Source: Ostrinia nubilalis (lineage: Eukaryota; Arthropoda; Insecta; Lepidoptera; Crambidae). Taken from it: a stretch of 64,000 bases of DNA. Every line of letters starts with the position of its first letter. The first letter of the stretch is position 1. The stretch spans positions 3,536,501 to 3,600,500 of the forward strand of contig NC_087112.1 in the NCBI RefSeq assembly GCF_963855985.1. Reading direction: 5' to 3'. The translations under genes were made by a program, and so were the position numbers. Positions 42,310 through 53,519 of this stretch are shown piece by piece. The notes under the pieces were generated by a model. The model ran no database searches. It worked only from the letters and a program-made list of their open reading frames with translations, and had not been told where the DNA came from.

Positions 42310-43516
42310 AGGGGGCGTCCATAAATTACGTGAGACAATTTTGGCCCTTTTTCAACCCCCCCGCCCCCCTTGGTGAGATTTGGTGAGATTTTGCCTGACC
42401 CCCTCCCCCACCCCCCTAATCTCACGTGATATTTAATAAAATGCCTATTTTGCAATGTCTATGCTTCGAGTCTATTAGATTTTTTATATGAAAAAATCAG
42501 TAACCCAGTGTCGTGCCACGCGCAGTGCAGGGTTCCGTAGCTTCCAGTCGTTTAGTAAGACAAGCAATTGCTTCAACCTAGGACCAGTTTTTTGATTCAT
42601 AGTTAAAATAACTAATTGTTAAATTTTGCTACTAATGGTTAAATATTAATAAAATGTAAACTAATAGTTAAAAAATGTACTAAAAGTCGGTTACTTTAAC
42701 TACGAATACATAATATTTTCATACGTATGTAATGTCATTATTTAGGGTTCCGTAGTCCTGACAAGGAACCCTTATAGTTTCGATATGTCTGTCTGTCCGA
42801 GGTTTCGCTTGGAAACTATTGGCACTGGGGAGCTGTAATTTTGTGAGGGTATGTATATTAATCACGCCGACAAAACGGTAAAATAAGATTTTGAAAAAAA
42901 AAAAAAAAAAATTTCTAGGGTAGCTCCCCTGCATGTAAAGTGGGGATGAATTTTTTCAAGGAAAACTATAACGGTTAAAATACAGTACTTAGTTTAAAAG
43001 TAATAGTCATTTGACTCATATGTATTATACAATTTTTTAACCAGTAAAAATTCCTTAGAAGAAAATATGAAAAGTGACTTTAGATGAAGTAATTGCTTGC
43101 TTCTGAAATATATTGTGGTAACGACAGACAACTACGGAACCCTACACTGCGCGTGGCACGACACGCACTTGGCCAATTTTTTACGCAATAGCGATGCCGA
43201 TGACGTTTATTTTTAATTTCGAATTTTCTTAATTTCGACATTTATTCTGCATCTTTAGTGTTTACAAATGCAGATGGAGGCATTTTTAGTTTAATTTGAT
43301 TTAGACGGTTTGGAATAAATTGTCATTATCATCATAAAAAAAACATTTTTTTTTTACTTCAAAACCCAGTTTTCTGGCAATTTTACTCTATTTCTTGCGG
43401 GAAAAATTACGTGATATTTTCCGAGACCCCCCCTCTCCCCCACGTGAGATTTAGTGAGGTTTTCGTTGACCCCCTCTCCCCCCTAAAAGTCTCACGTAAT
43501 TTATGGACGCCCCCTT
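42310..43516. mobile_element. Outer inverted-repeat element
   Basis: AGGGGGCGTCCATAAATTAC with GTGAGAC at the left and its complement at the right; TTA on both sides may be the target duplication. C-rich blocks flank each end inside. Contains another element, 42509-43163. Confidence 0.85.
42509..43163. mobile_element. Inner nested inverted-repeat element
   Basis: 32-bp arms (TGTCGTGCCACGCGCAGTGC then AGGGTTCCGTAG, and complement) with one mismatch. Interior includes AGGGTTCCGTAGTCCTGAC and AAGGAACCCTTATAGTTTCG near 42745-42782, so the terminal word recurs inside. Confidence 0.85.
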
Positions 43517-43935
43517 ACCTACTTATGTTTTGTTGTTGTAAGTGCTGTTAAAAGGTCGTCATTGATTTCTCGGTCCTTTCCCAAGATTATTTGGTATTGT
43601 AATTTCTTCCTCCTTCCTGAGTCATCAGAGCTAAATAAAAGCCTGTAAAAAGGCTTCTCAAGAAAAATGTAAATCATTCTGTGATGACACATTCAATACA
43701 ATTCGAATTTTTTACGTAACTTAATAATTTTTTACTCAACTTTTGTCTGCGACCTCGGTGACGTCATAAATAATGGCAATTAGGGGGTGAATTTCGAAAA
43801 ATCCTGTCTTAGCATAGTTATGACTATCACCGTGTCATTAATTGATCTATGCGTTGATTGACCAGTCAGTAACGGTTGCCTTTTATACAAAAAATAATCT
43901 TCTTCTTTTCGTGTCGGCAACAAACCTACACAGTG
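43517..43935. other. Non-coding spacer
   Basis: Nothing recognised. Confidence 0.35.
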
Positions 43936-44045
43936 TCAGCCCAAAACTCCGCCACAAGAGTTGTCAGCAGCACTCATCAAATCCTCCTGAGTGCAGTTGC
44001 TTGGGCACTCAGGGCACGACATCAGGTGCTTCATCGACTGGGGAA
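43936..44045 (-). pseudogene. Non-LTR polyprotein C-terminal fragment
   Basis: Minus-strand frame reads SMKHLMSCPECPSNCTQEDL followed by MSAADNSCGGVLG and a stop. HLMSCPECPSNC is the Cys/His-rich end of a non-LTR retrotransposon polyprotein (compare the H..C...C..C pattern in LINE tails). About 35 codons; no other part of the element was seen nearby. Confidence 0.6.
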
Positions 44046-44718
44046 CAAAACCGCAAAATACAAAAGATAATTATCAATATTTTATTTAATAAGGTTTATA
44101 ATAGGGATGGGGTAACTCCTGAACCCCATGACTCATTCCATGTAAATTCTGTAAGCGCCTGAGTTTTACCATGAGTCATACTTTCACCGTGACGTGGGGT
44201 GAGTCACCGACAGTCATTGGGATTTCGGCATGAAAGTTTGGCGATATTTAGTAGATAATATATGATAACAACACACTCATCCAATTGATATTCTATTTAT
44301 TGTGAGAAAAGTACCTAAGCTAAAATAATTGGTCAGCATTACTAGCAAATATATCAGAATCATCATTTATTTACTTTAAATGTGGTACAGATACAGAAGA
44401 TGGATACAGTTAATGGTTAGGTCTCACAATTAGTCATTTCTGACTTGCAAATATTAAATTAATTAATTTTATTAAACATTTTAATAAATTCCAATATTAT
44501 TAAAGTAAGATGTCAAAATAAATGTTATAATTTAAGATCGATCGAATTCCTCTAAATATAGGTTTCAAAAACTTAAAGCTACTAGGGTTCCCCCAATTAA
44601 TTGTAAAATGTAATTTGAATTTGAGATAGTACCTACCTAAATATCTTTTCGTTTTTATAATATCATTAACTACTTTTATGGTTTAGTGCTTAACTTAGTC
44701 AGTGCCTGAGGCGAGGCT
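44046..44718. other. Non-coding with possible LINE 3' scrap
   Basis: 44358-44430 (AGAATCATCATTTATTTACT then GGTACAGATACAGAAG) looks like a minus-strand LINE terminus. Otherwise nothing. Confidence 0.35.
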
Positions 44719-44967
44719 TCCGGCGACTGGGACCGCAATTAACTAGGACCGCGGTCCCAGTCGCCGGATCCATAAAAAACTTATAATTTTCTTCCGGCGA
44801 CTGGGACCACTCATAGATAACTTAAAAGAAAATATTATTAAATCCAAAATTGGTACAGTACTAAAATCCATGAGTGGTCCCAGTCGCCGGAAGAAAATTA
44901 TTTAATTTTTACGCATCCGGCGACTGGGACCGCGGTCCCAGTTAATTGCGGTCCCAGTTGACGGAAT
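44719..44967. mobile_element. MITE built of CCGGCGACTGGGACC words
   Basis: The word occurs at 44720-44734, 44794-44808 and 44917-44931 on the plus strand and at 44753-44767 and 44876-44890 on the minus strand, with two further partial minus copies near 44935 and 44950. These create nested hairpins, including a 100-bp one centred near 44842. Confidence 0.85.
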
Positions 44968-45275
44968 CCTCCCTGAGGCATGGGAGCGGCACGGGAGGGG
45001 TGACATTGACATATTATGACGTGATAGAGCATGCAAATGCACTCGGCATGGGGCACACTGAAAACCAGCGTCGTGGCCTCCCTCACCGGGGGCCATGGCA
45101 TACGAGTATGCTGAGTGGGGTCCCATTGCGATGGGCATCGCTGTGCGACAGGGTGGCACTGCTTAGTTTACTTGTATGTTTTATGTCACCTCTGTCTTAT
45201 TTCCTTTTTTTTTTACCTCTTTTGTCTTTTGTGATGTCCATGGCAATAAATGTTTCTTTCTTTCTTTCTTTCAAA
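44968..45275 (+). mobile_element. LINE 3' end with TTTC tail
   Basis: GC-rich, probably coding-derived text followed by TTTTGTGATGTCCATGGCAA, TAAATG and (TTTC)n. Same end as 19890-20010. Short frames on both strands are not intact genes. Confidence 0.6.
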
Positions 45276-45394
45276 TCTGAATCTTATCTGAAGTCTCGCT
45301 GACGTTTGACTAAAAAAAAACCCTCCCTCGATGTAAAGTGTGTGGCCACGAATGAACCGTTTTGGACAACTATTGCAATTTGCATTCTAAAGTA

Positions 45395-45489
45395 CAGATA
45401 TCCGTAACCGTAACCGGAACCGGTACAATATCATTCCTATATCCGTAACCGTATCCATAACCGAAACTACATATCTATAACATCCCTAT
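45395..45489. mobile_element. Half copy of the 34840 MITE
   Basis: ATATCCGTAACCGTAACCGG ... ACATATCTATAACATCCCTA, the complement of the left part of 34840-34988. Confidence 0.8.
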
Positions 45490-45523
45490 TATGAATGTAT
45501 TGATGATATGACATACCGAAAAG

Positions 45524-46135
45524 CTTAGATTAATAAAACCTAGATAGATAGTCAGTGCACGAAAGGTGAGGCAGATTTTAGTAAGCCAGAATGGCTTACC
45601 CGTAAACGTCACTTGAACTGTCAAAGTGAAAAATAGGTAAACACGTCCGACAAATTTTAATTAATTATGACGGTTTGTGCAGGGAAAGGGTGTCTGAATA
45701 CTTCAGATAAAAGAAAGAAAGTGACCAGTGTTACATTTCACAAGTAAGTACTACAATTCGACGCGTATTTTGCTTGAATTTGGCTTTCAAAAATTAAATA
45801 CGGGAATGATACCAGTAACAAGAAAATTTATTTCCCAATTGTTCGCCGTACAAATACACTTCCTTTTTTTATGAAATCGAGACTTTTAAGTCGATTTATC
45901 TTATTGTTATTAGGTACGTACTTTGAATTCAATAAATAAGTAAGTACGTGATGCGTTTTGTTTTTGTTAATTATAAAATAATGAAAAACGTATTAAAAAT
46001 TTCCCTACTTTCGGGAAAATCGCCTTCACTGTCTACACTCCCCAAAAAAATTGACACTAATGACATAAGATTTTTGCCTCACTCTTGACGAAGCGTTTGT
46101 ATGAAGACTATCCATCTAGGTTTTATTAATCTAAG
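45524..46135 (+). mobile_element. P-element-type transposon remnant
   Basis: 30-bp terminal inverted repeats (45524-45553, 46106-46135) differ at one base and begin CTTAGATTAATAAAACCTAG. The target duplication CCGAAAAG (45516-45523 and 46136-46143) is 8 bp and perfect. A GTGAGGCA word about 45 bp in from each end, in inverted orientation, resembles the subterminal repeats of P elements. The interior encodes a THAP-domain exon and otherwise has no open frame. hAT elements also make 8-bp duplications but typically end CAG and lack an N-terminal THAP domain. I favour the P superfamily, internally deleted. Confidence 0.82.
45667..45743 (+). CDS. THAP zinc-finger first exon
   Basis: ATG at 45667 opens 25 codons plus two bases, ending at a strong splice donor (GTAAGTA at 45744). 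The peptide begins MTVCAGKGCLNTSDKRKK and ends VTFHK. The order C-x4-C, the GC-N that follows, and FHK match the N-terminal half of the THAP domain (C2CH zinc finger), the DNA-binding module at the start of P-element transposases and of host THAP proteins. The remaining C..H half should lie in a second exon; I see no candidate before the right terminal repeat at 46106, so the element is probably deleted. A protein made from it alone would lack transposase catalytic residues. Whether it is transcribed cannot be seen here. Confidence 0.75.
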
Positions 46136-46143
46136 CCGAAAAG

Positions 46144-47224
46144 TCAATTGAAGAATAATATTAGGGATACGGTTTTTCCCCACCAACGTTATAATTTCAT
46201 TGAATTTCAGAGTATTTTAGATTTTGGCGAGGAAAACAGAAGTAATCAAGGAAAACCAGACTTTTGGCTGTAGTTCCAGGTACGTCGATGAAACACTATG
46301 GTCTGGGAGCGATGACGTCACCAAATAACATGCCAAATATCTAGATATTAACATCATGTTTCTGGGAAGATGGCCTGAGACATTCCCACGGTTGTTAAGA
46401 GCCATTAAATTAATCATTAATGACTTCACGCATTAACTATGTCATCATGAAGATCAAAACTACATTGTCATAGCAGTCATAGATGTTAAATAATGAGTAT
46501 TTTATGTAGTACTCACAAAGTATATTCATTTCATAATGATTAACAGATAACAATAAGCTATCTAACGTGTGGAATAGCAATAAATAATTTGAATTTGAAA
46601 AAGTTATCGAGACAAAACAAAATTGGGGTTTTTTTCAAATACTAGCAGAAATGCTACTTAGATTAATGTTCTTAAAAATTAACTGAGAATGCTTTTGTTA
46701 TTAGTATTTTTTTGTTTTAACTTTCTCTCTTAAACTCTCTCCCTTAAACCAATAATCCCGGTTTCGAAGTAAAACAAACTCATCAACAAATTAGTAGGTA
46801 CCTAGCCTACGTTGAAAACATACGCAATACATTATTTTCTGTGGTAATACGCATCGAACTCATTCGAAGTGCGCAGTAACACGACCTTGAACACACAAGG
46901 GCGAATTTTGAACCGGTGACGCAATGTGCATTTTCCGAGAAGCGAATTCGTGTTGAAACTTGCTATATTAGAGGCATATAGAGCGTTACATGTTGAGATT
47001 AATACCGCTTTTATTGGCGACGGCATAAGGACTGATTTTGCGGGTATATTGTAAAGCTGGAGCGGCCTTCCAGGAAAATAAATTTAGTTTACAAGTCGAA
47101 AAAAGGCGGATATTTTTCGTACAGTTTATTTACTTCAGTCTGCTGCTGGATGAAAGAATTCTGCCAGTTTTCTGCTGATTACTTTCAGCACATAGTTCGT
47201 TATTTCATATCAGACAATGTTCAT
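46144..47224. other. Non-coding, nothing recognised
   Basis: AT-rich. Small minus-strand frames at 46217-46429 and 46832-47026 show no domain. Confidence 0.4.
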
Positions 47225-47340
47225 TGTTTGACAAAAGCTTCCCCCAAGGATCTCCACAAAGACCGGTCCTGTCCTGCCCGCATCCAGGCGCTTCCCGCGA
47301 CCTTCACCAGATCGTCGGTCCACCTAGTGGGAGGCCTTTA
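47225..47340 (-). mobile_element. RTE-like LINE tail (AACG subtype), truncated
   Basis: GTTTGACAAAAGCTTCCCCC, AAGACCGGTCCTGTCCTGCC, CGACCTTCACCAGATCGTCG to CTAGTGGGAGGCC. The last few bases of the tail are altered. Confidence 0.78.
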
Positions 47341-47984
47341 AACACTGCGTCTGTGGCGGTGTCACTGTCCTTGGTGGCGATCAAACTGAAGATCCTGATA
47401 TGAAATCTTTGAAAAAACTAGGGAACTAAAAAGCTGATGTTTATGTTTAAATTCCTTTCGAATTTGATATGAATATTTATTTTGATAAAAAAATAAAAAG
47501 GAATAAACTTCTGTACGACAAAAAATTGTCATTAAAACAACAAAATAATAATAATGATTACCAGGTCAAAAGTCACGCACGTATAATTTCCTGTAATCCG
47601 TATATGGGGCGTATTTTCCCATTAAATATAGGCATTCCAGTTATTAATAAATCCATCAATGTAGTGTAAAATCCCTTTCCCATTGATATATGAACACCGC
47701 AATAAAGTAATGACGTAACGTATGAAGTATGTGTTTGCTGTGATACTGATAACAGAGGAATTGCACTGAACACGACAATATGATGACATAATGTTGTAAT
47801 ATTAGTGAATTTACATACCTAAATGAGGGTCTTCAAGAACCAAATACATTTTTTTCTTATTTAGTTATTTGACATTTAATTTGATTTCAAAGGTTTTACC
47901 TTCTTAATTTAGACGGGATACTTACATGAATAGAAAAATACACCAAGGTATGTAGGTATTACAGTAGTTGATACACTAGTCAAA
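47341..47984. other. Non-coding, nothing recognised
   Basis: AT-rich; no gene seen. Confidence 0.4.
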
Positions 47985-48090
47985 TCAAGTCAAATCAATC
48001 ATCTTTATTAGTATGTAGGCCTTTCAGGACACCTAAATATGTCTCAAATATAAACAAATAAACTCAGTCACCTAATACAGCCTCTTTTTC
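47985..48090 (-). mobile_element. LINE 3' end fragment
   Basis: (AAATC)n-like AATCAAGTCAAATCAATC then ATCTTTATTAGTATGTAGG and AATAAACTCAGTCACCTAAT. Confidence 0.5.
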
Positions 48091-49404
48091 AATCAATAGA
48101 TGAATGATATTATGATACAGGAAATACATTTTACACGATATGTAATAAGATATGTAAGTGCGAGCTAGGGCAGGTAACATTTACGCACTCTTTTAATACC
48201 TTTAATAACAAAATAATGATACTCTAATGAGTCTATCAAAACACTACTCCATAGATTTTGTCTATCAGTTGTCCATGTGTATGGTTATGACGTCAGTAGA
48301 TGACGAATTGAATTGAATTATTGATTTCACAGCTACTAAAATCAAATAACGCTGCAAAAAAGAAGTCACAACAAATAAATGACGTAAGTTTATAGAAGTT
48401 TTTTCTAGAAATGTATTTATTGGGAATAGAACCAGAGACCTTCGGTTTGTGGGCACCACGCCAACGAGGTCGATGATCAAGCTCATCATTGTTTGTTTTT
48501 TATCTTTGTTTTTAGTGTATTTATATTCTAGTACCGTAGGTAGACGTTTTTAGATGCTCAAAGTTGGTTCACCCCGCGTATAGGTTTATATTGACGTTAC
48601 ATCGGTCGTGCACCTGAAGTTCAACACATAGCCTTGGAGGTATAAAGTGATAATAAGGCAGTAGATTCGATGTCATAAAAAACAAAAAGGTCATAGCAGA
48701 CCTAACAACTCGGCGTTATGGTGCGGATAAGTGTGCGTTGCAGTATACTGACCGCCAAGAGTTGATACGGCGATCCCTTTCCGAGTTGATACTTTTATCA
48801 GCATCAGAAAAATAACGAAACCCATGGGTTACTCTGTGTTTTACATGTCCGTTCAAGATGTCTATTTTTCGCATTTGGAACCATACCTACGTAGTAGCTA
48901 TGGGTTATTAGTTAGAATACAGCCAGCCTGACTCTACCCCGAAACTCAGAATTTTCTTGGGGGTTTTTCAGGCCTTTTTCAGGTTGTAAGTGTGGTATAG
49001 TTACTTCTACAATACTGCTTTTCGAATAAATGTCTGTTGAAGGAACAGTCATAGTTTGAAGTCATGTTCAGGTTTATTATACGCGTCAAGTTGAAAGAAA
49101 CGATCTTAACATATAGCGCAAAATAAGTAGAGTTTTCTGCTTCTTTTTCCACTGTTGCTTTAACTTTTTTATTTTGGATAATGACACAACTCAGTTGTGT
49201 ATTTGGTGATGGTAAGTGCATTTACATGATTTTTACTGATGTCACTCGATACTTGATCACGTTGAAAATAACTAAATTGTTGATTCCAGGAACACTCGTA
49301 TAGTGACGTATCATGATTAACACCAGGACAGTTACACGAGTGTACCTACTGCTAGTGACATAGACACAGATTTTCCATAGTGTCTCTACATAAAATCGTA
49401 TTAA
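48091..49404. other. Non-coding, nothing recognised
   Basis: 48425-48475 is weakly tRNA-like on the minus strand but lacks both boxes in full form. No gene. Confidence 0.4.
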
Positions 49405-49520
49405 AATTCAAATTCTTTATTGTTCCATGTTGATATACAAAGGTTCTTACTGTAGACATAGACCCATAACATGGACCCTGCTAGGGTATTGCAACATGAG
49501 ATTAGTTCTAATACAATATC
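49405..49520 (-). mobile_element. LINE 3' end fragment
   Basis: AAAATTCAAATTCTTTATTG then TTCCATGTTGATATAC; minus-strand LINE terminus. Confidence 0.5.
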
Positions 49521-49576
49521 TAATAATAACTGTATGATATAGTTCCGGTAGAATTCCGGACCACCCTCATTCTCCC

Positions 49577-49890
49577 GTGGATGTTGTAAGAGCGACTAAG
49601 GGAGAAACATGTGAACATCGCAGAATTGCTAAAACCAAGTGGCAGTGGGCAGGGCACATAGCTCGTAGAGACGATGGCCGTTGGGGCAGGAAAGTTCTCG
49701 AGTGGCGACCACGGGCTGGAAGACGTAGCGTGGGCAGGCCTCCTACTAGGTGGACCGACGATCTGGTAAAGGTCGCGGGAAGAGCCTGGATGCGGGCAGC
49801 GCAGGACCGTTCACTGTGGAAAACCTTGGGGGAGGCCTTTGTCCAGCAGTGGACGTCATTTGGCGGAAACGAACGAACGAACGAACGATG
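49577..49890 (+). pseudogene. RTE-like LINE polyprotein C-terminus
   Basis: The longest copy of this family here: a frame of ~95 relevant codons reading TKWQWAGHIARRDDGRWGRK, then LEWRPRAGRRSVGRPPTRW, DDLVKVAGRAWMRAAQDRSL and GEAFVQQWTSFGG, followed by an (AACG)n tail at 49868-49888. This is the segment C-terminal to the reverse transcriptase in RTE-like non-LTR elements. The frame continues by chance into flank. 5' truncated; the reverse transcriptase itself is absent. Confidence 0.88.
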
Positions 49891-50556
49891 TGAACATCAC
49901 GCCTCCCCAACCAGTGGGGAGTGTAGGCCAAACCCTCCAATTGTCTCTGGTAAATTAGAGGGGGCCGTATTCCTCCTGTGGAAACCACGAGAATGATGAT
50001 CTGAATGTATTGGAGTAGGTATTAAAGACTTTATTCCTTTCTATGAAAGTAAAACAGTCTTATTTATAGTTTGATCGTGGCGTACCGATGCATTGTTATC
50101 TTAATTAGTGTTATTATTTAAATTTCGGCGTAATTCTTGTTAGACTAAAGTAAAAAGCTGTCTTTAATTACGAATATCACGCATAATGTAAGTACTAAAC
50201 CAGTTTTAACGATTTTACTGATAAACAACTACATGCTGAAAACACGTGCATTTTACGCACACCACGCTTGAAGATTGCTTATCATGTTAAAGTGTGTGTT
50301 ACACAATGTTTATCTACGGTTTAGATGCTATCTTCCGTCTGGGACATGACCTGGCTGGATGATTGTCTGAACGGTCATGCGTGATGAGTGACGTCACTGT
50401 ACAGTCATCAGACAGAATAGCTTAGGCCTGAAAATAGAAACTACGTACTTTAAATTATCACTGCTACGAGATTTTGCAACAAAACACTTTTATAAACTAC
50501 GTACTTATTGTATGAAAGGCTGAATTTCATTATTTACAGGGCGTAATTTACAAGAT
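49891..50556. other. Non-coding, nothing recognised
   Basis: No gene seen. Confidence 0.4.
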
Positions 50557-50874
50557 TCACGAAGGCGAGTGAGCTTTACATGTGTGGTGTTACTCGCTAC
50601 TGTGTTCCTACCATGAGTTTACGTTAGGTGAGCTCGCTAGCGAATACGTCAAAAAATTCTATGAAGATTTTATTTCTTGAAAGTAGCCGCTAGGGGCGCT
50701 GCACAATATGTCATACATTTAAATGTCATTTTTTTACGCAGTCGCTAGCGAGCACACCTAACGTAAACTCATGGTAGGCACACTGTTCGTTTTTCCAAAG
50801 TTTTGAAAGACATTAAACTATCGTTACGTGCTTGTACACGTACACACACAAGTAAAGCTCACTCGCCTTCGTGA
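50557..50874. mobile_element. Outer MITE of nested pair
   Basis: TCACGAAGGCGAGTGAGCTT TAC at 50557-50579 is exactly complemented at 50852-50874. Interrupted by the MITE 50601-50784. Confidence 0.82.
50601..50784. mobile_element. Inner MITE of nested pair
   Basis: TGTGTTCCTACCATGAGTTT, ACGTTAGGTGAGCTCGCTAG at the left matches the complement of the right end with few changes. Confidence 0.85.
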
Positions 50875-51889
50875 GTTGCAAGAACTATAGTTGAGAGTGA
50901 TCTTTTATTGCCACCCCTGAAACTGCTGTTTTTAGGATTTGCAGTTTGACCGAAAATTAAACCCAACCTGAAGGTCGAATAGTCCCAGGTGATAGTTCAA
51001 TGACTTTGAATCCGCAACGAATGTAATCAGAATCGTGTATTGTTTATTACAATCTGTGGTGTAGGTACATATACCAACTGGTATAATTCTTTCTTAGAAA
51101 GAATTTTCTTAGTCCAGGATATGTGGGACTACCTACTAAAAACTGCTTTTATAATAATAACCGAATAAATATAGTCTTCGATGTCATATTGCGTTGGTAC
51201 TACGGGTTAGTGCCCTAGGTGTGACAGCCATTCGTCAGTCTCTTCTCTATGGCCTCATAGAGGGTTCAAGTGACCTGTTGTGACCTCGGCTTAAACGTGT
51301 GCGAAATATAGCGAAGAGTTAACCATATAACTCTGGTACATGGTCAACCTGGTCTTCCGTATGATGTACACTCCTTTCCAGTTGTTTATTTTTGTGTGCT
51401 TCTTCAAGTTACTAGATGTCGCCTTTTTCTTTTTCTGTTTTTTCCGCAAAGAGTTTGAAGGTCAGAAACTAAGCTGCATATTGCTAACCACAGGCAATGC
51501 CTAATGTAGTTATTCGTCAAGAAAATATACTCCAATAACCACAAATGCACACATGCAGGATTGCAGGTATTTCACAAAACAAAGCTACCTACACACAAAC
51601 ACGTTACGTAATTCTCCAGACGCAAAATTTTTAAGATAGTGGTGGCCTTAACATCCCTATTTGAAATCTAAACTATCCATCTCCACAGTGGCGCCAAACT
51701 ACAAATTTTAATAACAAATCCTCTACGCACTTAATCTGGCCTAATCCTATCTTTAAATACTCCCGCGAAAAGTCGTAACCGCCAAAAACCTGGACGCTCT
51801 TAACCTGTCATGACCCTATCTTTAAACTATTGCAAAAATAGCAAACAATCCACGCCAGGGGCCCAGTTGCGCAATAGCAAGGTCCACGA
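50875..51889. other. Non-coding, nothing recognised
   Basis: No gene seen. Confidence 0.4.
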
Positions 51890-51904
51890 CCGCGCGACCT
51901 TCCC

Positions 51905-51965
51905 ACGTGCGCGGGCGACGTTATCGGATTATTCTACTTTGTTCATCTGGGTGATATCACCTCTT
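51905..51965 (+). repeat. Inverted pair with 54625-54680
   Basis: TATTCTACTTTGTTCATCTG then GGTGATATCACC, matched by the complement at 54642-54676. Contains the GGTGATATCACC palindrome. Confidence 0.7.
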
Positions 51966-52705
51966 TTTAGTGTGCTAAATTTCTTAAGGCCGGGTAGCAG
52001 AGAAAATGGCGAAAATGAGGTTTTCATTTTTCATTTTTGAGGTACTAAACAGTAAAATTAAAGGCTAAGATTTTTATTGGGCATAGTTGAGGATATTTTC
52101 TAGGGCTATTAACGGATGGAAACACGATTTGATGAAGTTGACTCGATAGAATAAATTCCCAAAGTTACCTCTATTCGTTTTCTATTTATGGTTTTATTTT
52201 TAAAATAAGCGATTTGAGATTCTAAATCTTTTACTAAACTAAAGTTCGGAAATAACTTGAGGGCTTTTAACGGATGAAATTTTTATATTGCGTCTTATTT
52301 AGTTACTATGTTAAAAAATGTGGAAAAAATCGTCCATGACGGCTTGGACAATCTCAATCAGTCGCGCGGTGGCGCTTACGGAGGACGGACGCGTGTCAGT
52401 TTTTTGGCCGTGACAGTTCGCGATTTGTCAATATTTTTGACAATGATGACTTTGATGAGTCACAGTATAATAATATCAGTGTTACTGGAGAAAGCTTAAA
52501 TTTTTGATAGTTAAAAATTATCAATTTTGTCTACCTATTGAAATTTAAATCGTTCGCATCCTTTTAAACGAAGACTCTACTCATGATACATAGTACATTC
52601 CTCAAATATGAGACAAAACCAATGAGTTAAAATTACATTTTAATAGTACCTACATACAATCGTCTTACTCTTTAGAAGATCACACTGACACAAATAAATA
52701 ATAAA
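51966..52705. other. Non-coding, nothing recognised
   Basis: A GC-richer patch at 52340-52420 has no supported coding sequence. Confidence 0.35.
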
Positions 52706-53519
52706 AAATACTGTCTAAGGTCTGTAGCTAAAGGTCTAAGCTGTAAGATAGAAGAATCTTCTAGCCAAAAAGATGGCAGATGCAGCAGATGTCAACGGAT
52801 TTAAAACTGGAGTTCATATGACTCCTTGTAGACTTGAGTCTCTAGAGCGTCCCTTCCTCCACCATGCGTAAGAATTTTCACAAAAATACTGTCTAAGGTC
52901 TGTAGCTAAATGTCTAAGCTGCAAGATAGAAGAATCTTCTAGCCAAAAAGATGGCAGATGCAGCAGATGTCAACGATTTTAAAACTGGAGTTCATGTGAC
53001 TCCTTGTAGACTTGAGTGTCTAGAGCGTCCCCTCCTCCACCATGCGTAAGAATTTTCACAAAAATACTATCTAAGGTCTGTAGCTAAAGGTCTACGCTGC
53101 AAGATGGAAGAATCTTCTAACCAAAAAGATGGCAGATGCAGCAGATGTCAACGGATTTAAAACTGGAGTTCATATGACTCCTTGTAGACTTGAGTCTCTA
53201 GAGCGTCCCTTCTTCCACCATGCGTAAGAATGTTTCAAAAATACTGTCTAAGGTCTGTAGCTAAAGGTCTAAGCTGCAAGATAGAAGAATCTTCTAGCCA
53301 AAAAGATGGCAGATGCAGCAGATGTCAACGGATTTAAAACTTGGAGTTCATATGACTCCTTCTAGACGACTTGAGTCTCTAGAGCGTCCCTTCCTCCACC
53401 ATGCGTAAAAGTTTTCCAAAAATACTGTCTGAGGTCTGTAATAAAAGTCTAAACTGCAAGATAGAAGAATTTTTTAGCCAAAAACATGGCAGATGCAGCA
53501 TATATCAACGGATTTAAGA
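52706..53519. repeat. ~178-bp tandem repeat, 4.6 units
   Basis: AAATACTGTCTAAGGTCTGT starts units at about 52706, 52884, 53061, 53238 and 53419. Shared blocks include AAAGATGGCAGATGCAGCAG and CTTGAGTCTCTAGAGCGTCC. The last, partial unit is the most divergent. Confidence 0.95.

Noticed and set aside
44902..45302. Overlapping 67-118 codon frames on both strands
   Set aside because: They sit in a LINE 3' end with a (TTTC)n tail, overlap one another and carry no shared domain.
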